Below, one piece after another: positions 18,093 to 26,059 of a stretch of DNA of 64,000 nt. The stretch lies in assembly GCF_004798585.1 (NCBI RefSeq), contig NZ_PPXQ01000010.1, positions 124,001 to 188,000 of the forward strand, given 5' to 3'. Within the stretch, counting starts at the first letter, position 1; each line of letters opens with the position of its first letter. Source of the DNA: Massilia sp. Mn16-1_5. GTDB taxonomy: Bacteria; Pseudomonadota; Gammaproteobacteria; Burkholderiales; Burkholderiaceae_D. A program made the position numbers and the translations under genes. The notes beneath the pieces were generated by a model. It had not been told where the DNA came from. It did not search any database and was given only the letters and a program-made list of their open reading frames with translations.

Positions 18093-18122
18093 ACGACAAA
18101 ACGATGCGATTGTGGCTACAAT
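18093..18122 (+). promoter_or_regulatory. Candidate sigma-70 promoter of glcDEF with near-leaderless start
   Basis: A -35-like ACGACA (18093-18098), an 18-bp spacer and -10 TACAAT (18117-18122) precede the glcD ATG. The -10 ends only 7 nt before the ATG (18130), so transcription would begin at or next to the start codon. Only a poor GAAGG sits immediately before the ATG. Confidence 0.45.
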
Positions 18123-18129
18123 CGAAGGC

Positions 18130-19611
18130 ATGTCCGCCTCTCTCCAAGTCTCTCTCGAACGCCGCCAGCAGGTTGCAGCAGCCCTGAAGGCAAGGCTCCC
18201 CGATGGCGCCGTCCTCTCCGATCCGGAAGACACCCGGCCCTACGAATGCGACGGCCTGGCCGCTTACCGCGAGCTGCCGATGATCGTCACCCTGCCAGCC
18301 AACGAAGAGCAGGTACTGGCGATCCTGAACGTCTGCCGCGAGCTGAACGTGCCGATCGTGCCGCGCGGCGCCGGTACCGGCCTGTCGGGCGGGGCGCTGC
18401 CGATCCATGACGGCGTGGTGCTGTCCACGGCGCGCTTGAATCGCATCGTGCGCGTCGACGAGTATGCGCGCACCGCCGTGGTCCAGCCGGGCGTGCGCAA
18501 TCTCGCCATTTCCGAGGCGGCAGCGCAATACGGCCTGTACTACGCGCCGGACCCGTCCTCGCAGATCGCCTGCACCATCGGCGGCAACGTGGCCGAGAAT
18601 TCGGGCGGCGTGCACTGCCTGAAATACGGCCTCACCGTCCACAACGTGCTGCGCGTGCGCGTGGCCACCATCGACGGCGAGATCATCGAACTGGGCAGCG
18701 AGGCGCTGGACGCTCCGGGCCTGGATCTGCTCGCCGTCTTCATCGGTTCGGAAGGCATGCTCGGCATCGTCACCGAGGTGACGGTAAAACTGGTGCCGAA
18801 GCCGATCGCGGCCCAGGTGATCATGGCGTCCTTCGACGACGTCGTCACCGGCGGCAATGCCGTAGCCAGCGTGATCGCGGCCGGCATCATCCCGGCGGGC
18901 CTGGAAATGATGGACCGCACCTCGGCGCGCATGGTCGAGCCCTTTGTACACGCCGGCTACGACACCGACGCCGCCGCCATCCTGCTGTGCGAGGCCGACG
19001 GCACGCCGCTGGAGGTGGCCGAGGAAATCGCACGCATGGCCGACGTGCTCGAGCGCGCGGGCGCCAGCGCGATCGCGGTCTCGCAAAACGAAGCGGAGCG
19101 GATGAAGTTCTGGTCCGGCCGCAAGAATGCCTTCCCGGCGGCGGGACGCATCTCGCCGGATTACTACTGCATGGACGGCACCATCCCGCGCAAGCAGCTG
19201 GCCCATGTACTCAGCAGCATCGAGCAGATGGAAACCACCTACGGGCTGCGCTGCGCGAACGTGTTCCATGCGGGCGACGGCAACATGCATCCGCTGATCC
19301 TGTTCGATGCGAACCAGCCGGGCGAATTCGAGCGTGCCGAAGCCTTCGGCGCCGCCATTCTCGCGCTGTGCGTGGAAGTGGGCGGCACCATCACGGGCGA
19401 ACACGGCGTCGGCATGGAGAAGATCAATTCGATGTGCGTGCAGTTCGAACGCGCCGAGCTCGACGCCTTCTTCGCCGTCAAGCGCGCTTTCGACGTGCCG
19501 ATGCTGCTCAACCCGGACAAGGCCATCCCGACACCGCACCGCTGCGCCGAATTCGGCAAGCTGCACGTGCACCACGGCGAAGTGCCTTTCCCAGACCTCC
19601 CGCGCTTTTAG
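18130..19611 (+). CDS. glcD: Glycolate oxidase subunit GlcD (FAD-linked)
   Basis: Catalytic flavoprotein subunit of the membrane-associated glycolate dehydrogenase, oxidising glycolate (or D-lactate) to the 2-oxoacid. It has 493 residues. The FAD-binding PCMH domain (about 50-230) contains VPRGAGTGLSGGALP and the conserved CTIGGNVAENSGG. The C-terminal FAD-oxidase domain has HAGDGNMHPLILFD and TGEHGVGMEKI. A longer open frame upstream lies opposite the adenosyltransferase gene and is not real. ATG 18130 begins the family homology. The gene is 3 nt from glcE, which is 2 nt from glcF, giving one operon with all three subunits but without glcC or glcG in view. Confidence 0.95.
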   Translation: MSASLQVSLERRQQVAAALKARLPDGAVLSDPEDTRPYECDGLAAYRELPMIVTLPANEEQVLAILNVCRELNVPIVPRGAGTGLSGGALPIHDGVVLSTARLNRIVRVDEYARTAVVQPGVRNLAISEAAAQYGLYYAPDPSSQIACTIGGNVAENSGGVHCLKYGLTVHNVLRVRVATIDGEIIELGSEALDAPGLDLLAVFIGSEGMLGIVTEVTVKLVPKPIAAQVIMASFDDVVTGGNAVASVIAAGIIPAGLEMMDRTSARMVEPFVHAGYDTDAAAILLCEADGTPLEVAEEIARMADVLERAGASAIAVSQNEAERMKFWSGRKNAFPAAGRISPDYYCMDGTIPRKQLAHVLSSIEQMETTYGLRCANVFHAGDGNMHPLILFDANQPGEFERAEAFGAAILALCVEVGGTITGEHGVGMEKINSMCVQFERAELDAFFAVKRAFDVPMLLNPDKAIPTPHRCAEFGKLHVHHGEVPFPDLPRF

Positions 19612-19614
19612 AAA

Positions 19615-20658
19615 ATGATTGAACAATTCAAGGAACAGATACGCGCGGCCGCAGCTCAGCAACGGGTACTGCGCATACGCGGCGGCGGCACCAAGGACTG
19701 GTATGGCGGCGCGCTGGCGGGCGAGATCCTCGACACGCGCGGCTTTAGCGGCATCGTCGACTACGAGCCGACGGAACTGGTGATCACGGCGCGCTGCGGC
19801 ACGCCGCTCGCCGAGATCGAAGCCGTGCTGGCGCAGCAGAACCAGATGCTGGCCTTCGAGCCGCCGCATTTCGGCGAAGGCGCGACCTTCGGCGGTGCGA
19901 TTGCCGCCGGCCTCTCCGGCCCGCGCCGCGCCAACAGCGGCGCCGTGCGCGACTTCGTGCTGGGTGCCCAGCTGATGGACGGGAAGGGCGAGCTGCTCAA
20001 CTTCGGTGGCCAGGTCATGAAGAACGTGGCCGGCTACGACGTCTCGCGCCTGCTGGCGGGCTCGCTCGGCACGCTCGGGCTGATCACGGAGTTGTCCGTC
20101 AAAGTGCTGCCGCGTGCCTTGCTGGATGCCACGCTGCGCTTCGAGACGAGCGAGATCGAAGCGATCCGCATGCTCAACGTGTGGGGCGGCCAGCCGCTGC
20201 CGCTGTCCGCCAGCTGCTGGTACCAGGGCGTGCTGATGCTGCGTCTGGCGGGCGCGCAGGCGGCGGTGGACGCGGCCGTCAAATCGCTGGGCGGGCAGGT
20301 GGTGCCGGATGCCGACGGCTTCTGGAATGACCTGCGCGAACAGCGCCACGCCTTCTTTACGGGCGAAGCGCCGTTGTGGCGTTTGTCGGTGCCCTCGACC
20401 ACGGGCGCGATCGTGCTGGACGGCGAACAGCTGATCGAGTGGGGCGGGGCGCAGCGCTGGCTGCGCGCCTCGTCGAACGCGGCGGAGACGATCCGCAGCG
20501 CGGTGCGCGCCGTTGGCGGCCACGCGACCCTGTTCCGCGGCGGCGATAAAAGCGCCGGCGTGTTCCAGCCGCTGGCGCCAGCCGTTGCGCGCATCCACGA
20601 GCGCCTCAAGGCCGCCTTCGACCCATCGCACATTTTCAATCCTGGACGGATGTTTTAA
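19615..20658 (+). CDS. glcE: Glycolate oxidase subunit GlcE (FAD-binding)
   Basis: Second FAD-binding subunit of glycolate dehydrogenase, 347 residues, shorter than GlcD as expected. The FAD-binding motifs are LRIRGGGTKDWYGG near the N-terminus and FGEGATFGGAIAAGLSGPRR around residues 82-103. The VMKNVAGYDVSRLLAGSLGTLG segment is typical of GlcE. The C-terminus ends DPSHIFNPGRMF, the standard closing motif. It starts 3 nt after glcD and ends 2 nt before glcF, so all three should be translated from one message. GlcE and GlcF are both needed for activity in E. coli. Confidence 0.94.
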   Translation: MIEQFKEQIRAAAAQQRVLRIRGGGTKDWYGGALAGEILDTRGFSGIVDYEPTELVITARCGTPLAEIEAVLAQQNQMLAFEPPHFGEGATFGGAIAAGLSGPRRANSGAVRDFVLGAQLMDGKGELLNFGGQVMKNVAGYDVSRLLAGSLGTLGLITELSVKVLPRALLDATLRFETSEIEAIRMLNVWGGQPLPLSASCWYQGVLMLRLAGAQAAVDAAVKSLGGQVVPDADGFWNDLREQRHAFFTGEAPLWRLSVPSTTGAIVLDGEQLIEWGGAQRWLRASSNAAETIRSAVRAVGGHATLFRGGDKSAGVFQPLAPAVARIHERLKAAFDPSHIFNPGRMF

Positions 20659-20660
20659 GC

Positions 20661-21890
20661 ATGCAAACGAACCTGGCCGACTTCATCAAGGGCACCGCGG
20701 AAGGCAACGAAGCCGAAGCCATCCTGCGCGCCTGCGTGCACTGCGGCTTCTGTACCGCCACCTGCCCCACTTACCAGGTGCTGGGCGACGAGCTCGATGG
20801 TCCGCGCGGACGCATTTACCTGATCAAGCAGGTGCTGGAAGGCGCGGAACCGACGCGCAAGACGCAATTGCACCTGGACCGCTGCCTCACCTGCCGCAAC
20901 TGCGAATCGACCTGTCCGTCGGGCGTCAAGTACGGCCGCCTGGTCGACATCGGCCGCCGCGTGGTCGAGGAACGCGTGCCGCGTCCGCCGAAGGACCGCG
21001 TCAAGCGCACCATGCTCAAGGAATTCCTGCCGCGAACGAGCCTGTTCAAGCCGGCGTATGGCGTCGGCACGGCGCTGCGCCCGCTGTTATCCAAGGAACT
21101 GCAGGACAAGGTGCAGCGTCCGCGCAGCGCCGGTCATTGGCCGACCCGCGCCCACGCGCGCAAGATGCTGGTGCTCGATGGCTGCGTGCAGCCGGCGATG
21201 GCGCCGAACATCAACGCCGCCACCGCGCGGGTGCTCGATGCGCTGGGCGTGCAGCTGGTCGTGGCGCCAAAGGCCGGCTGCTGCGGCGCCGTACGCTACC
21301 ACCTGAACGACCAGGAAGCGGGGCTGGACGACATGCGCCGCAACATCGACGCCTGGTGGCCCTATGTCGAGAACGAACAGGTCGAGGCGATCGTGATGAC
21401 GGCCTCCGGCTGCGGCGTGACGGTCAAGGAATATGGCCACCTGCTGGCGCACGATCCGGACTACGCGGCGAAAGCGGGGCGCATCTCGATGCTCACGCGC
21501 GACCTCTCCGAGATCATGCCGGCCTTCGAGGAAGAACTGGCAGTCGCCATGCGCGGGAAGATCAAGGAACGCGTCGCTTTCCACCCGCCGTGCACACTGC
21601 AGCACGGCCAGCAAATCCGCGGCAAGGTCGAAGGCGTGCTGCGCGCGGCCGGCGTCGACGTCGTCCTGTGCGCCGACAGCCACCTGTGCTGCGGCTCGGC
21701 CGGTACCTATTCGGTGCTGCACCCCGAGATCGCCCACGAACTGCGCGACCGCAAGCTGGCCAACCTGGAAGCAACCGGGGCGAAGGAGATCGTCTCGGCA
21801 AATATTGGGTGCATGACGCATTTGCAGTCGGGGACCGACACCCCGGTGACGCATTGGATCGAGTTGGTGGATCGGGCGTTACAGGCGTGA
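20661..21890 (+). CDS. glcF: Glycolate oxidase iron-sulfur subunit GlcF
   Basis: Electron-transfer subunit of 409 residues linking the flavin subunits to the quinone pool. Two 4Fe-4S sites are complete: C25, C28, C31, C35 (CVHCGFCTATC) and C75, C78, C81, C85 (CLTCRNCESTC). Two CCG-type domains follow, recognisable as KAGCCGAVRYH near residue 210 and DSHLCCGSAGTYS near residue 345, which bind further cofactor or quinone. It is the last gene of glcDEF. A paired palindromic repeat follows at 21914-22006 and is the likely end of the transcript. Confidence 0.95.
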   Translation: MQTNLADFIKGTAEGNEAEAILRACVHCGFCTATCPTYQVLGDELDGPRGRIYLIKQVLEGAEPTRKTQLHLDRCLTCRNCESTCPSGVKYGRLVDIGRRVVEERVPRPPKDRVKRTMLKEFLPRTSLFKPAYGVGTALRPLLSKELQDKVQRPRSAGHWPTRAHARKMLVLDGCVQPAMAPNINAATARVLDALGVQLVVAPKAGCCGAVRYHLNDQEAGLDDMRRNIDAWWPYVENEQVEAIVMTASGCGVTVKEYGHLLAHDPDYAAKAGRISMLTRDLSEIMPAFEEELAVAMRGKIKERVAFHPPCTLQHGQQIRGKVEGVLRAAGVDVVLCADSHLCCGSAGTYSVLHPEIAHELRDRKLANLEATGAKEIVSANIGCMTHLQSGTDTPVTHWIELVDRALQA

Positions 21891-21913
21891 ATTAAGGATC
21901 GGGCAGGCCGCGG

Positions 21914-22006
21914 TACGAAAAACGCGTGGGCATGCCCACCCTACGCCCATGCAAGGGTACGTGGCCGTCGCGTAACGTAGGGTGGGCATGCCCACGCGTT
22001 TTCGTG
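21914..22006. repeat. Paired palindromic repeat, GTAGGGTGG family (copy 1)
   Basis: Two inverted units flank about 30 nt. The right unit begins CGTAGGGTGGGCATGCCCAC at 21976, continues GCGTTTT, and the left unit (21919-21945) is its exact complement over 27 nt. Each unit is itself a near-palindrome around GCATGC. It fills the 189-nt gap between glcF and the next gene. A related pair occurs at 33063 and a single unit inside surf1 at 55735, so this is a dispersed chromosomal repeat family. Confidence 0.9.
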
Positions 22007-22079
22007 CCCGTGAATACCCGGCCGACACCGTAGCCGCACCCATGCTAGCATTCCCTCCCAATCACCACACGAGTACCCC

Positions 22080-22394
22080 ATGAGTTCCGTATTCCGCCTC
22101 GTGCGCGACGAAGGAGGCCTTGAACCCGTCGTCGTCTTCGAGGATTCCACCACCCCCGGCTTCGTCCCTCTGTGGGAAGAAGTCGGCGTCTACGATGCCC
22201 TCTACAACAGCGACGGCAAGCGCGCCCGCGACGTCTCGCGTGCGATCGCCTATGGCCTCGACCGCGTCTCCAGCGAACCCGGACTGAACCGCCTGGTGCC
22301 ATCGTCCGCCTCGATGGGCGAAGCGATCCGCTTCCTGGAAAACGTCAACCGCGGCTGCGTGATCCACGGCTCGGCCGAGATCCAGAGCCGCTGA
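22080..22394 (+). CDS. Conserved-looking small protein of unknown function
   Basis: I do not recognise this 104-residue acidic soluble protein. It has no signal peptide, transmembrane segment or cysteine motif apart from one Cys near the C-terminus (NRGCVIHGSAEIQ). The sequence looks like a compact alpha/beta domain (LVRDEGGLEPVVVFEDS, AIRFLENVNRGCVI). Codon use is like its neighbours. Its stop overlaps the start of the pentapeptide-repeat gene in TGATG, which strongly suggests a real, coupled gene pair. No clear Shine-Dalgarno precedes the ATG at 22080. Function could be related to the pentapeptide-repeat partner, for example as a binding partner, but that is inference. Confidence 0.7.
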   Translation: MSSVFRLVRDEGGLEPVVVFEDSTTPGFVPLWEEVGVYDALYNSDGKRARDVSRAIAYGLDRVSSEPGLNRLVPSSASMGEAIRFLENVNRGCVIHGSAEIQSR

Positions 22395-23080
22395 TGCCGC
22401 GTTCCACCATCACCGTCAGCGGCGAATCGCTCGACCGCACCCGCATCGAACAGCTGCTGCAGGAAGACGCGCTGCTCGTCTTCGACGACTGCGATCTTTC
22501 AGGCGCCGACCTGTCGCGCCTGAACCTGCAGGACAGCGTGTTGCGCAACTGCGCGCTGCTCGACACCTCGTTCTACGCCGCCAACCTGGCGCGCACGCGC
22601 TGGCAGCGCTGCCGGGCAGGGCATGCCGACTTCGAGTCGGGTGACCTGGTCGACGCGCGTTTCGAATCCAGTGACCTGAACAACACGAGCTGGCGCCGCG
22701 CCAAGCTGGCCTCCTGCAGCTTCCGCAGCTGCAAGCTGACCGGCGCCGCCTTCGAGGAAGTGAGCTACCTCGGCCTGTCCTTCGAGGACAGCCTGCTGAT
22801 CGGCGCCGACCTGCGCCGCATGTCTTTCCGCAAGCAGACCCTGGTCGGCCTCGACTTCGCCGATGCCGATCTGTCGGGCTGCGATTTCCGCGATGCCGTT
22901 CTTGAGGGCGGCAGCCTGCGCGACGCCCATATCAAGGACACGCGCTTCGATGGCGCCGACTTGCGCGAGGCGGACCTCGGCGGACTGAAGCTGGTGAATG
23001 CCAAGTTGTTTGCCGGCGCGACCATCTCGCCGCGCCAGGCGGCGGAGCTGGTGCGCGCGATGGGCCTGAACGTCGCGTAA
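22394..23080 (+). CDS. Pentapeptide-repeat protein
   Basis: Soluble protein of 228 residues made largely of pentapeptide repeats, A(D/N)LXX type, from about residue 30 to 205. Clear units include LSGADLSRLNL, GADLRRMSF, DADLSGCDF and GADLREADL. These fold as a right-handed quadrilateral beta-helix. The N-terminal 25 residues and the C-terminal ISPRQAAELVRAMGLNV cap the repeats; the cap resembles those of other cytosolic pentapeptide proteins. Family functions range from DNA-gyrase protection by DNA mimicry to effectors. The repeats here are interrupted and carry bulky residues, so gyrase mimicry is not assured. The start is set by the TGATG overlap with the preceding small gene. Confidence 0.88.
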   Translation: MPRSTITVSGESLDRTRIEQLLQEDALLVFDDCDLSGADLSRLNLQDSVLRNCALLDTSFYAANLARTRWQRCRAGHADFESGDLVDARFESSDLNNTSWRRAKLASCSFRSCKLTGAAFEEVSYLGLSFEDSLLIGADLRRMSFRKQTLVGLDFADADLSGCDFRDAVLEGGSLRDAHIKDTRFDGADLREADLGGLKLVNAKLFAGATISPRQAAELVRAMGLNVA

Positions 23081-23086
23081 AAAGAA

Positions 23087-23112
23087 AAAGGGCGGCACGC
23101 ATGCCGCCCTTT
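23087..23112. terminator. Bidirectional intrinsic terminator
   Basis: AAAGGGCGGCA and TGCCGCCCTTT form an 11-bp stem with a CGCA loop and A/T-rich flanks. It separates the pentapeptide-repeat gene from the convergent cache-domain gene. Confidence 0.85.
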
Positions 23113-23131
23113 GCTTATCCCGCCAACAGGA

Positions 23132-23590
23132 TTACTTCTTGTAGTAGCCGCTCGAGAAGACCATGTCGTTAGCCTTTTCGAAGTAAACGGTTTTCGCCTG
23201 GATTTCCTTGGTGGTCGGGTTCGGCCACTTGTAGTCGGACGTGCCCTTGCCGGCCGCCTTGGCCTTGCCCAGGATGTCCTTGATGAATTCCTTGCCGTCG
23301 GCATCCTTCAGGGCCGAGACGTCCTTGCCGATCAGCTTGGCGTTGGTTCCGTGTGCCAGCACGTTGCCGTTCATGTCGTACACGGAGATGTACAGGTCGC
23401 GGTCGACGAACTGGCCCTTGTTGTTCGAGACTTCGGCCAGGGTCTTGTCCTTGCCGTTGGCCTTCAGGTAGGCGACGGCCTTCTTGACCATGGCACTGGC
23501 CTCTTCCTGGGTGCCGTTCTCGGCTGCGAAGCTTGGTGCCGCCATGATCAGCGCTGCCGACACGGTCAGCGTACGGAATAATGCTTTCAT
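23132..23590 (-). CDS. Periplasmic single-cache-domain protein
   Basis: Exported protein of 152 residues. The signal peptide ends near residue 22 (LIMAAPSFA). The rest is one small cache (sCache_2-type) ligand-binding domain. FVDRDLYISVYDMNGNVLAHGTN and LIGKDVSALKDADGKEFIKDIL match the cache strands normally found in chemoreceptors and sensor kinases. There is no transmembrane helix or signalling module, so it is a free periplasmic domain. ATG 23590 is favoured over the one six bases upstream because GAGG is then correctly spaced. It is divergent from an MCP gene whose own sensor is a four-helix bundle, which hints at a co-receptor role. Confidence 0.88.
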   Translation of the reverse strand: MKALFRTLTVSAALIMAAPSFAAENGTQEEASAMVKKAVAYLKANGKDKTLAEVSNNKGQFVDRDLYISVYDMNGNVLAHGTNAKLIGKDVSALKDADGKEFIKDILGKAKAAGKGTSDYKWPNPTTKEIQAKTVYFEKANDMVFSSGYYKK

Positions 23591-23715
23591 ACTCATCCTC
23601 AGTAAATGTCACGCGTCATCGCGTGTAGTGTCTATCGGCACGGATCGCTGTTGCTGAAGGGCAAGTCGCCGAATCGCAACACTTCTTTTAGATAATTTAG
23701 GCTGCTCGACGGCAG

Positions 23716-23746
23716 TTGTGATTTTACCGCTTCGCCAAGCTAGAAT
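23716..23746 (+). promoter_or_regulatory. Candidate sigma-70 promoter of the chemoreceptor gene
   Basis: TTGTGA (23716-23721), a 19-bp spacer and TAGAAT (23741-23746) lie 31 nt upstream of the MCP start. I did not find a good sigma-28 (FliA) motif in this spacer. Confidence 0.4.
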
Positions 23747-23776
23747 ACATTTAAATTTTCTTTGAGGCAAAACAAA

Positions 23777-25411
23777 ATGAACTTGCGCAATCTACGGATC
23801 GGCACGCGTCTCGCGGCCGGTTTCGGCACGCTGCTGCTCTTGCTTGCCGTCGTCGTATTGATTAATACCGTATTGAGTAATGCCAACCGGGATCGTCTCA
23901 CCGCCGGTATCGAGGCGGCCAGCCAGAAGACGGTGCTGGTGGACACGATGAAGAGCGTGCAGCTGCAAAGCGGCATCGCGATCCGTAACATTGGCTTGCA
24001 AAGCGACGTTGCTGCAATGCAAAAAGAAGAGCAGCGCATCAAGGAGTTGCGCCAACGCTACAGTAAGGCACGTGAAACCTTGCTGGCGCTGGACCTGGAC
24101 GTCGGCGAGAAGCAGCGCCTGGCCGAGATCGCCCGCCTCGATGCCGCCCTGGAAAAACCCTTCAAGGAAGCGCTGGGCCAGGCACTGGCCTTCGACGGCG
24201 AAGGCGCGATCAAGACCATCGTGACGCAGATCGATCCGCTGAACCAGGCCGCCCTGGCCGAAATGGATAAACTGGTCGAGCAGGCGAACGCGGCCACCGC
24301 CGCCGTGATGACGACCGCGGCCGGCCACGACCGCCAGCTGAAACAGATCACCTTCCTGGTCAGCGGCCTGGCGATCGCCGCCGGCGCACTGTTCGCCTGG
24401 CTGATCACCCGCTCCATCGCCGGTCCCTTGCACGAAGCAGTGGCCGTGGCCGAGCGCGTGGCCGGCGGCGACCTGACCTCGCAGATCGAGGCCAGCGGCC
24501 GCGACGAAGTCACCCGCCTGTATGCCGCCCTGCGCAAGATGAACGACAGCCTGGCCACCATGGTCGGCAACGTGCGCAGTGGTACCGACAGCATCGGCAC
24601 CGCTTCGCGCGAGATCGCCGCGGGCAACCTCGATCTGTCCAGCCGTACCGAACAGCAGGCCGGCTCGCTCGAGGAAACCGCGTCCTCGATGGAAGAGCTG
24701 ACCGCGACCGTGCGCCAGAACGCCGACAACGCGCAGCAGGCCAACGCGCTGGCCGAATCGGCGTCAAGCGTGGCGCGCCGCGGCGGCGAGGTGGTGGCGC
24801 AGGTGGTGAGCACCATGGATTCGATCGACGCCTCGTCCAAGAAGATCGTCGACATCATCGGGGTCATCGACGGCATCGCCTTCCAGACCAATATCCTGGC
24901 GCTGAATGCCGCCGTGGAAGCGGCGCGTGCCGGCGAACAGGGCCGCGGCTTCGCCGTCGTGGCATCGGAAGTGCGCAGCCTGGCCCAGCGCTCGGCCGGC
25001 GCGGCGAAGGAAATCAAGGCGCTGATCGACGATTCGGTGTCGAAGGTCGGCGTCGGCACCACCCTGGTGGCCGAAGCGGGCAAGACGATGGACGACATCG
25101 TCTCGAGCGTGCAGCGCGTGTCGGCCATCATCGCCGAGATCCGCTCTGCCAGCGCCGAGCAGAGCGCCGGCATTGAAGAGATCAACCAGGCCATTAGCCA
25201 GATGGACCAGGCCACGCAGCAGAACGCCGCGCTGGTGGAAGAGGCGGCCGCCTCGGCCGAGTCGCTGCAGGATCAGGCAGCCGGCCTGGCTCGCCTGGTG
25301 TCGGTGTTCAAACTGGGCACGGCGCTGACGGCGCCCGCCATGCCGGCACGCGTTGCGACCAGGAATGTGCGCGAGCCGCTGCTAGGCGGCGAGGAGTGGG
25401 CCGAGGTCTGA
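23777..25411 (+). CDS. Methyl-accepting chemotaxis protein
   Basis: Inner-membrane chemoreceptor of 544 residues. TM1 is at about 10-30, a periplasmic four-helix-bundle sensor at 32-190, TM2 at about 192-212 ([17 protein letters not shown]), a HAMP domain at about 213-265, and the MCP signalling coiled coil to about 515. The hairpin tip [29 protein letters not shown] is intact. The C-terminus ends EEWAEV, a weak resemblance to the xWxxF tether that recruits CheR. ATG 23777 is preferred to the TTG at 23762 because GAGG is 10 bases upstream. No che genes lie nearby, so it is an orphan receptor, possibly paired with the divergent cache protein. Confidence 0.95.
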   Translation: MNLRNLRIGTRLAAGFGTLLLLLAVVVLINTVLSNANRDRLTAGIEAASQKTVLVDTMKSVQLQSGIAIRNIGLQSDVAAMQKEEQRIKELRQRYSKARETLLALDLDVGEKQRLAEIARLDAALEKPFKEALGQALAFDGEGAIKTIVTQIDPLNQAALAEMDKLVEQANAATAAVMTTAAGHDRQLKQITFLVSGLAIAAGALFAWLITRSIAGPLHEAVAVAERVAGGDLTSQIEASGRDEVTRLYAALRKMNDSLATMVGNVRSGTDSIGTASREIAAGNLDLSSRTEQQAGSLEETASSMEELTATVRQNADNAQQANALAESASSVARRGGEVVAQVVSTMDSIDASSKKIVDIIGVIDGIAFQTNILALNAAVEAARAGEQGRGFAVVASEVRSLAQRSAGAAKEIKALIDDSVSKVGVGTTLVAEAGKTMDDIVSSVQRVSAIIAEIRSASAEQSAGIEEINQAISQMDQATQQNAALVEEAAASAESLQDQAAGLARLVSVFKLGTALTAPAMPARVATRNVREPLLGGEEWAEV

Positions 25412-25434
25412 TCCCCCAACATGTTGCCGAAACT

Positions 25435-25461
25435 AAGGGCTGCCAAGTGCAGCCCTTTTTT
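25435..25461 (+). terminator. Intrinsic terminator after the chemoreceptor gene
   Basis: AAGGGCTGC and GCAGCCCTT pair around CAAGT and are followed by a T-run. It is a textbook rho-independent terminator 24 nt after the MCP stop. Confidence 0.88.
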
Positions 25462-25615
25462 CGCCCGTGAGGTAAGGCTTGTTGCATGAGATGTAAGCAA
25501 ATGCCACGAATGTAAGGGATTGTTAAGTTCGTCAACAACGGTCGACCACGCCCCGTTGATAGCTCAGTGACATGCAATACATGCACTGACAAGACAACCA
25601 ACAAGGAGCTCGACC

Positions 25616-25975
25616 ATGAAGAAAATCACCGCTACCCTGATCGCCGGCCTGTTCGCCACTGCCGCCTTCGCGCAGACCACCACGACTGCGCCGGCGCCGA
25701 CCAAGGCGGAAGTCAAGGCCGACACCAAGGAAGCGAAAGCCGAGGTGAAGGCCGACGCCAAGGACGCCAAGGCCACGCTGAAGGCCGATACCAAGCAAGC
25801 CAAGGACACCATCAAGGCCGACACCAAGGACGCCAAGGCAGCCATCAAGGCCGATGCCAAGGACGCCAAGACCACCGCCGGCAAGTCGAGCATTCACCCG
25901 CCAGCAGAAGTGAGCGCCACCGGCCACACCGGCACCCATGGCGCCGATGTCTCGGCCACCGCAAAAACCAAGTAA
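25616..25975 (+). CDS. Secreted LEA-like protein with five 11-residue repeats
   Basis: Exported protein of 119 residues with a signal peptide (MKKITATLIAGLFATAAFA). Residues 30-84 are five in-phase 11-mers, for example KAEVKADTKEA and KAAIKADAKDA, with consensus K-A/D-x-V/L/I-K-A-D-T/A-K-x-A. This 11-residue amphipathic periodicity is the hallmark of group 3 LEA proteins, which are disordered in water and helical when dried or at membranes. The tail is short and polar. A perfect AAGGAG precedes the ATG at 25616. It is followed by a paralog with a near-identical signal peptide. A protective periplasmic role is an inference; a phasin- or histone-H1-like composition artefact is the alternative. 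Confidence 0.82.
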   Translation: MKKITATLIAGLFATAAFAQTTTTAPAPTKAEVKADTKEAKAEVKADAKDAKATLKADTKQAKDTIKADTKDAKAAIKADAKDAKTTAGKSSIHPPAEVSATGHTGTHGADVSATAKTK

Positions 25976-25993
25976 GCACCCCTCAGTCGACCG

Positions 25994-26013
25994 AGCCCGC
26001 GTCAGCGCGGGCT
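25994..26013 (+). terminator. GC-rich hairpin between the two secreted paralogs
   Basis: AGCCCGCG and CGCGGGCT form an 8-bp stem around TCAG, followed by TCCCTT. The missing T-run suggests partial termination, so that the second gene is expressed at a lower level. Confidence 0.5.
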
Positions 26014-26059
26014 TCCCTTGCCTGTCGCACGGGCGACGGCCATACCAAGGAGCCACACC

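Noticed and set aside
18070-20631. 853-codon minus-strand frame across glcD and glcE
   Set aside because: Antisense shadow with low-complexity composition; it spans two real genes with clear motifs.
21914-22006. CRISPR-like repeat
   Set aside because: There are only two units and they are inverted relative to each other; CRISPR repeats are direct and regularly spaced. No cas genes are present.
23597-23776. Sigma-28 (FliA) promoter for the chemoreceptor
   Set aside because: No TAAA-N15-GCCGATAA-like arrangement was found; a sigma-70-like pair fits better.
25381-25411. Functional CheR-binding pentapeptide at the MCP C-terminus
   Set aside because: EEWAEV has the Trp but not the terminal Phe of the xWxxF motif, so the resemblance is too weak to call.
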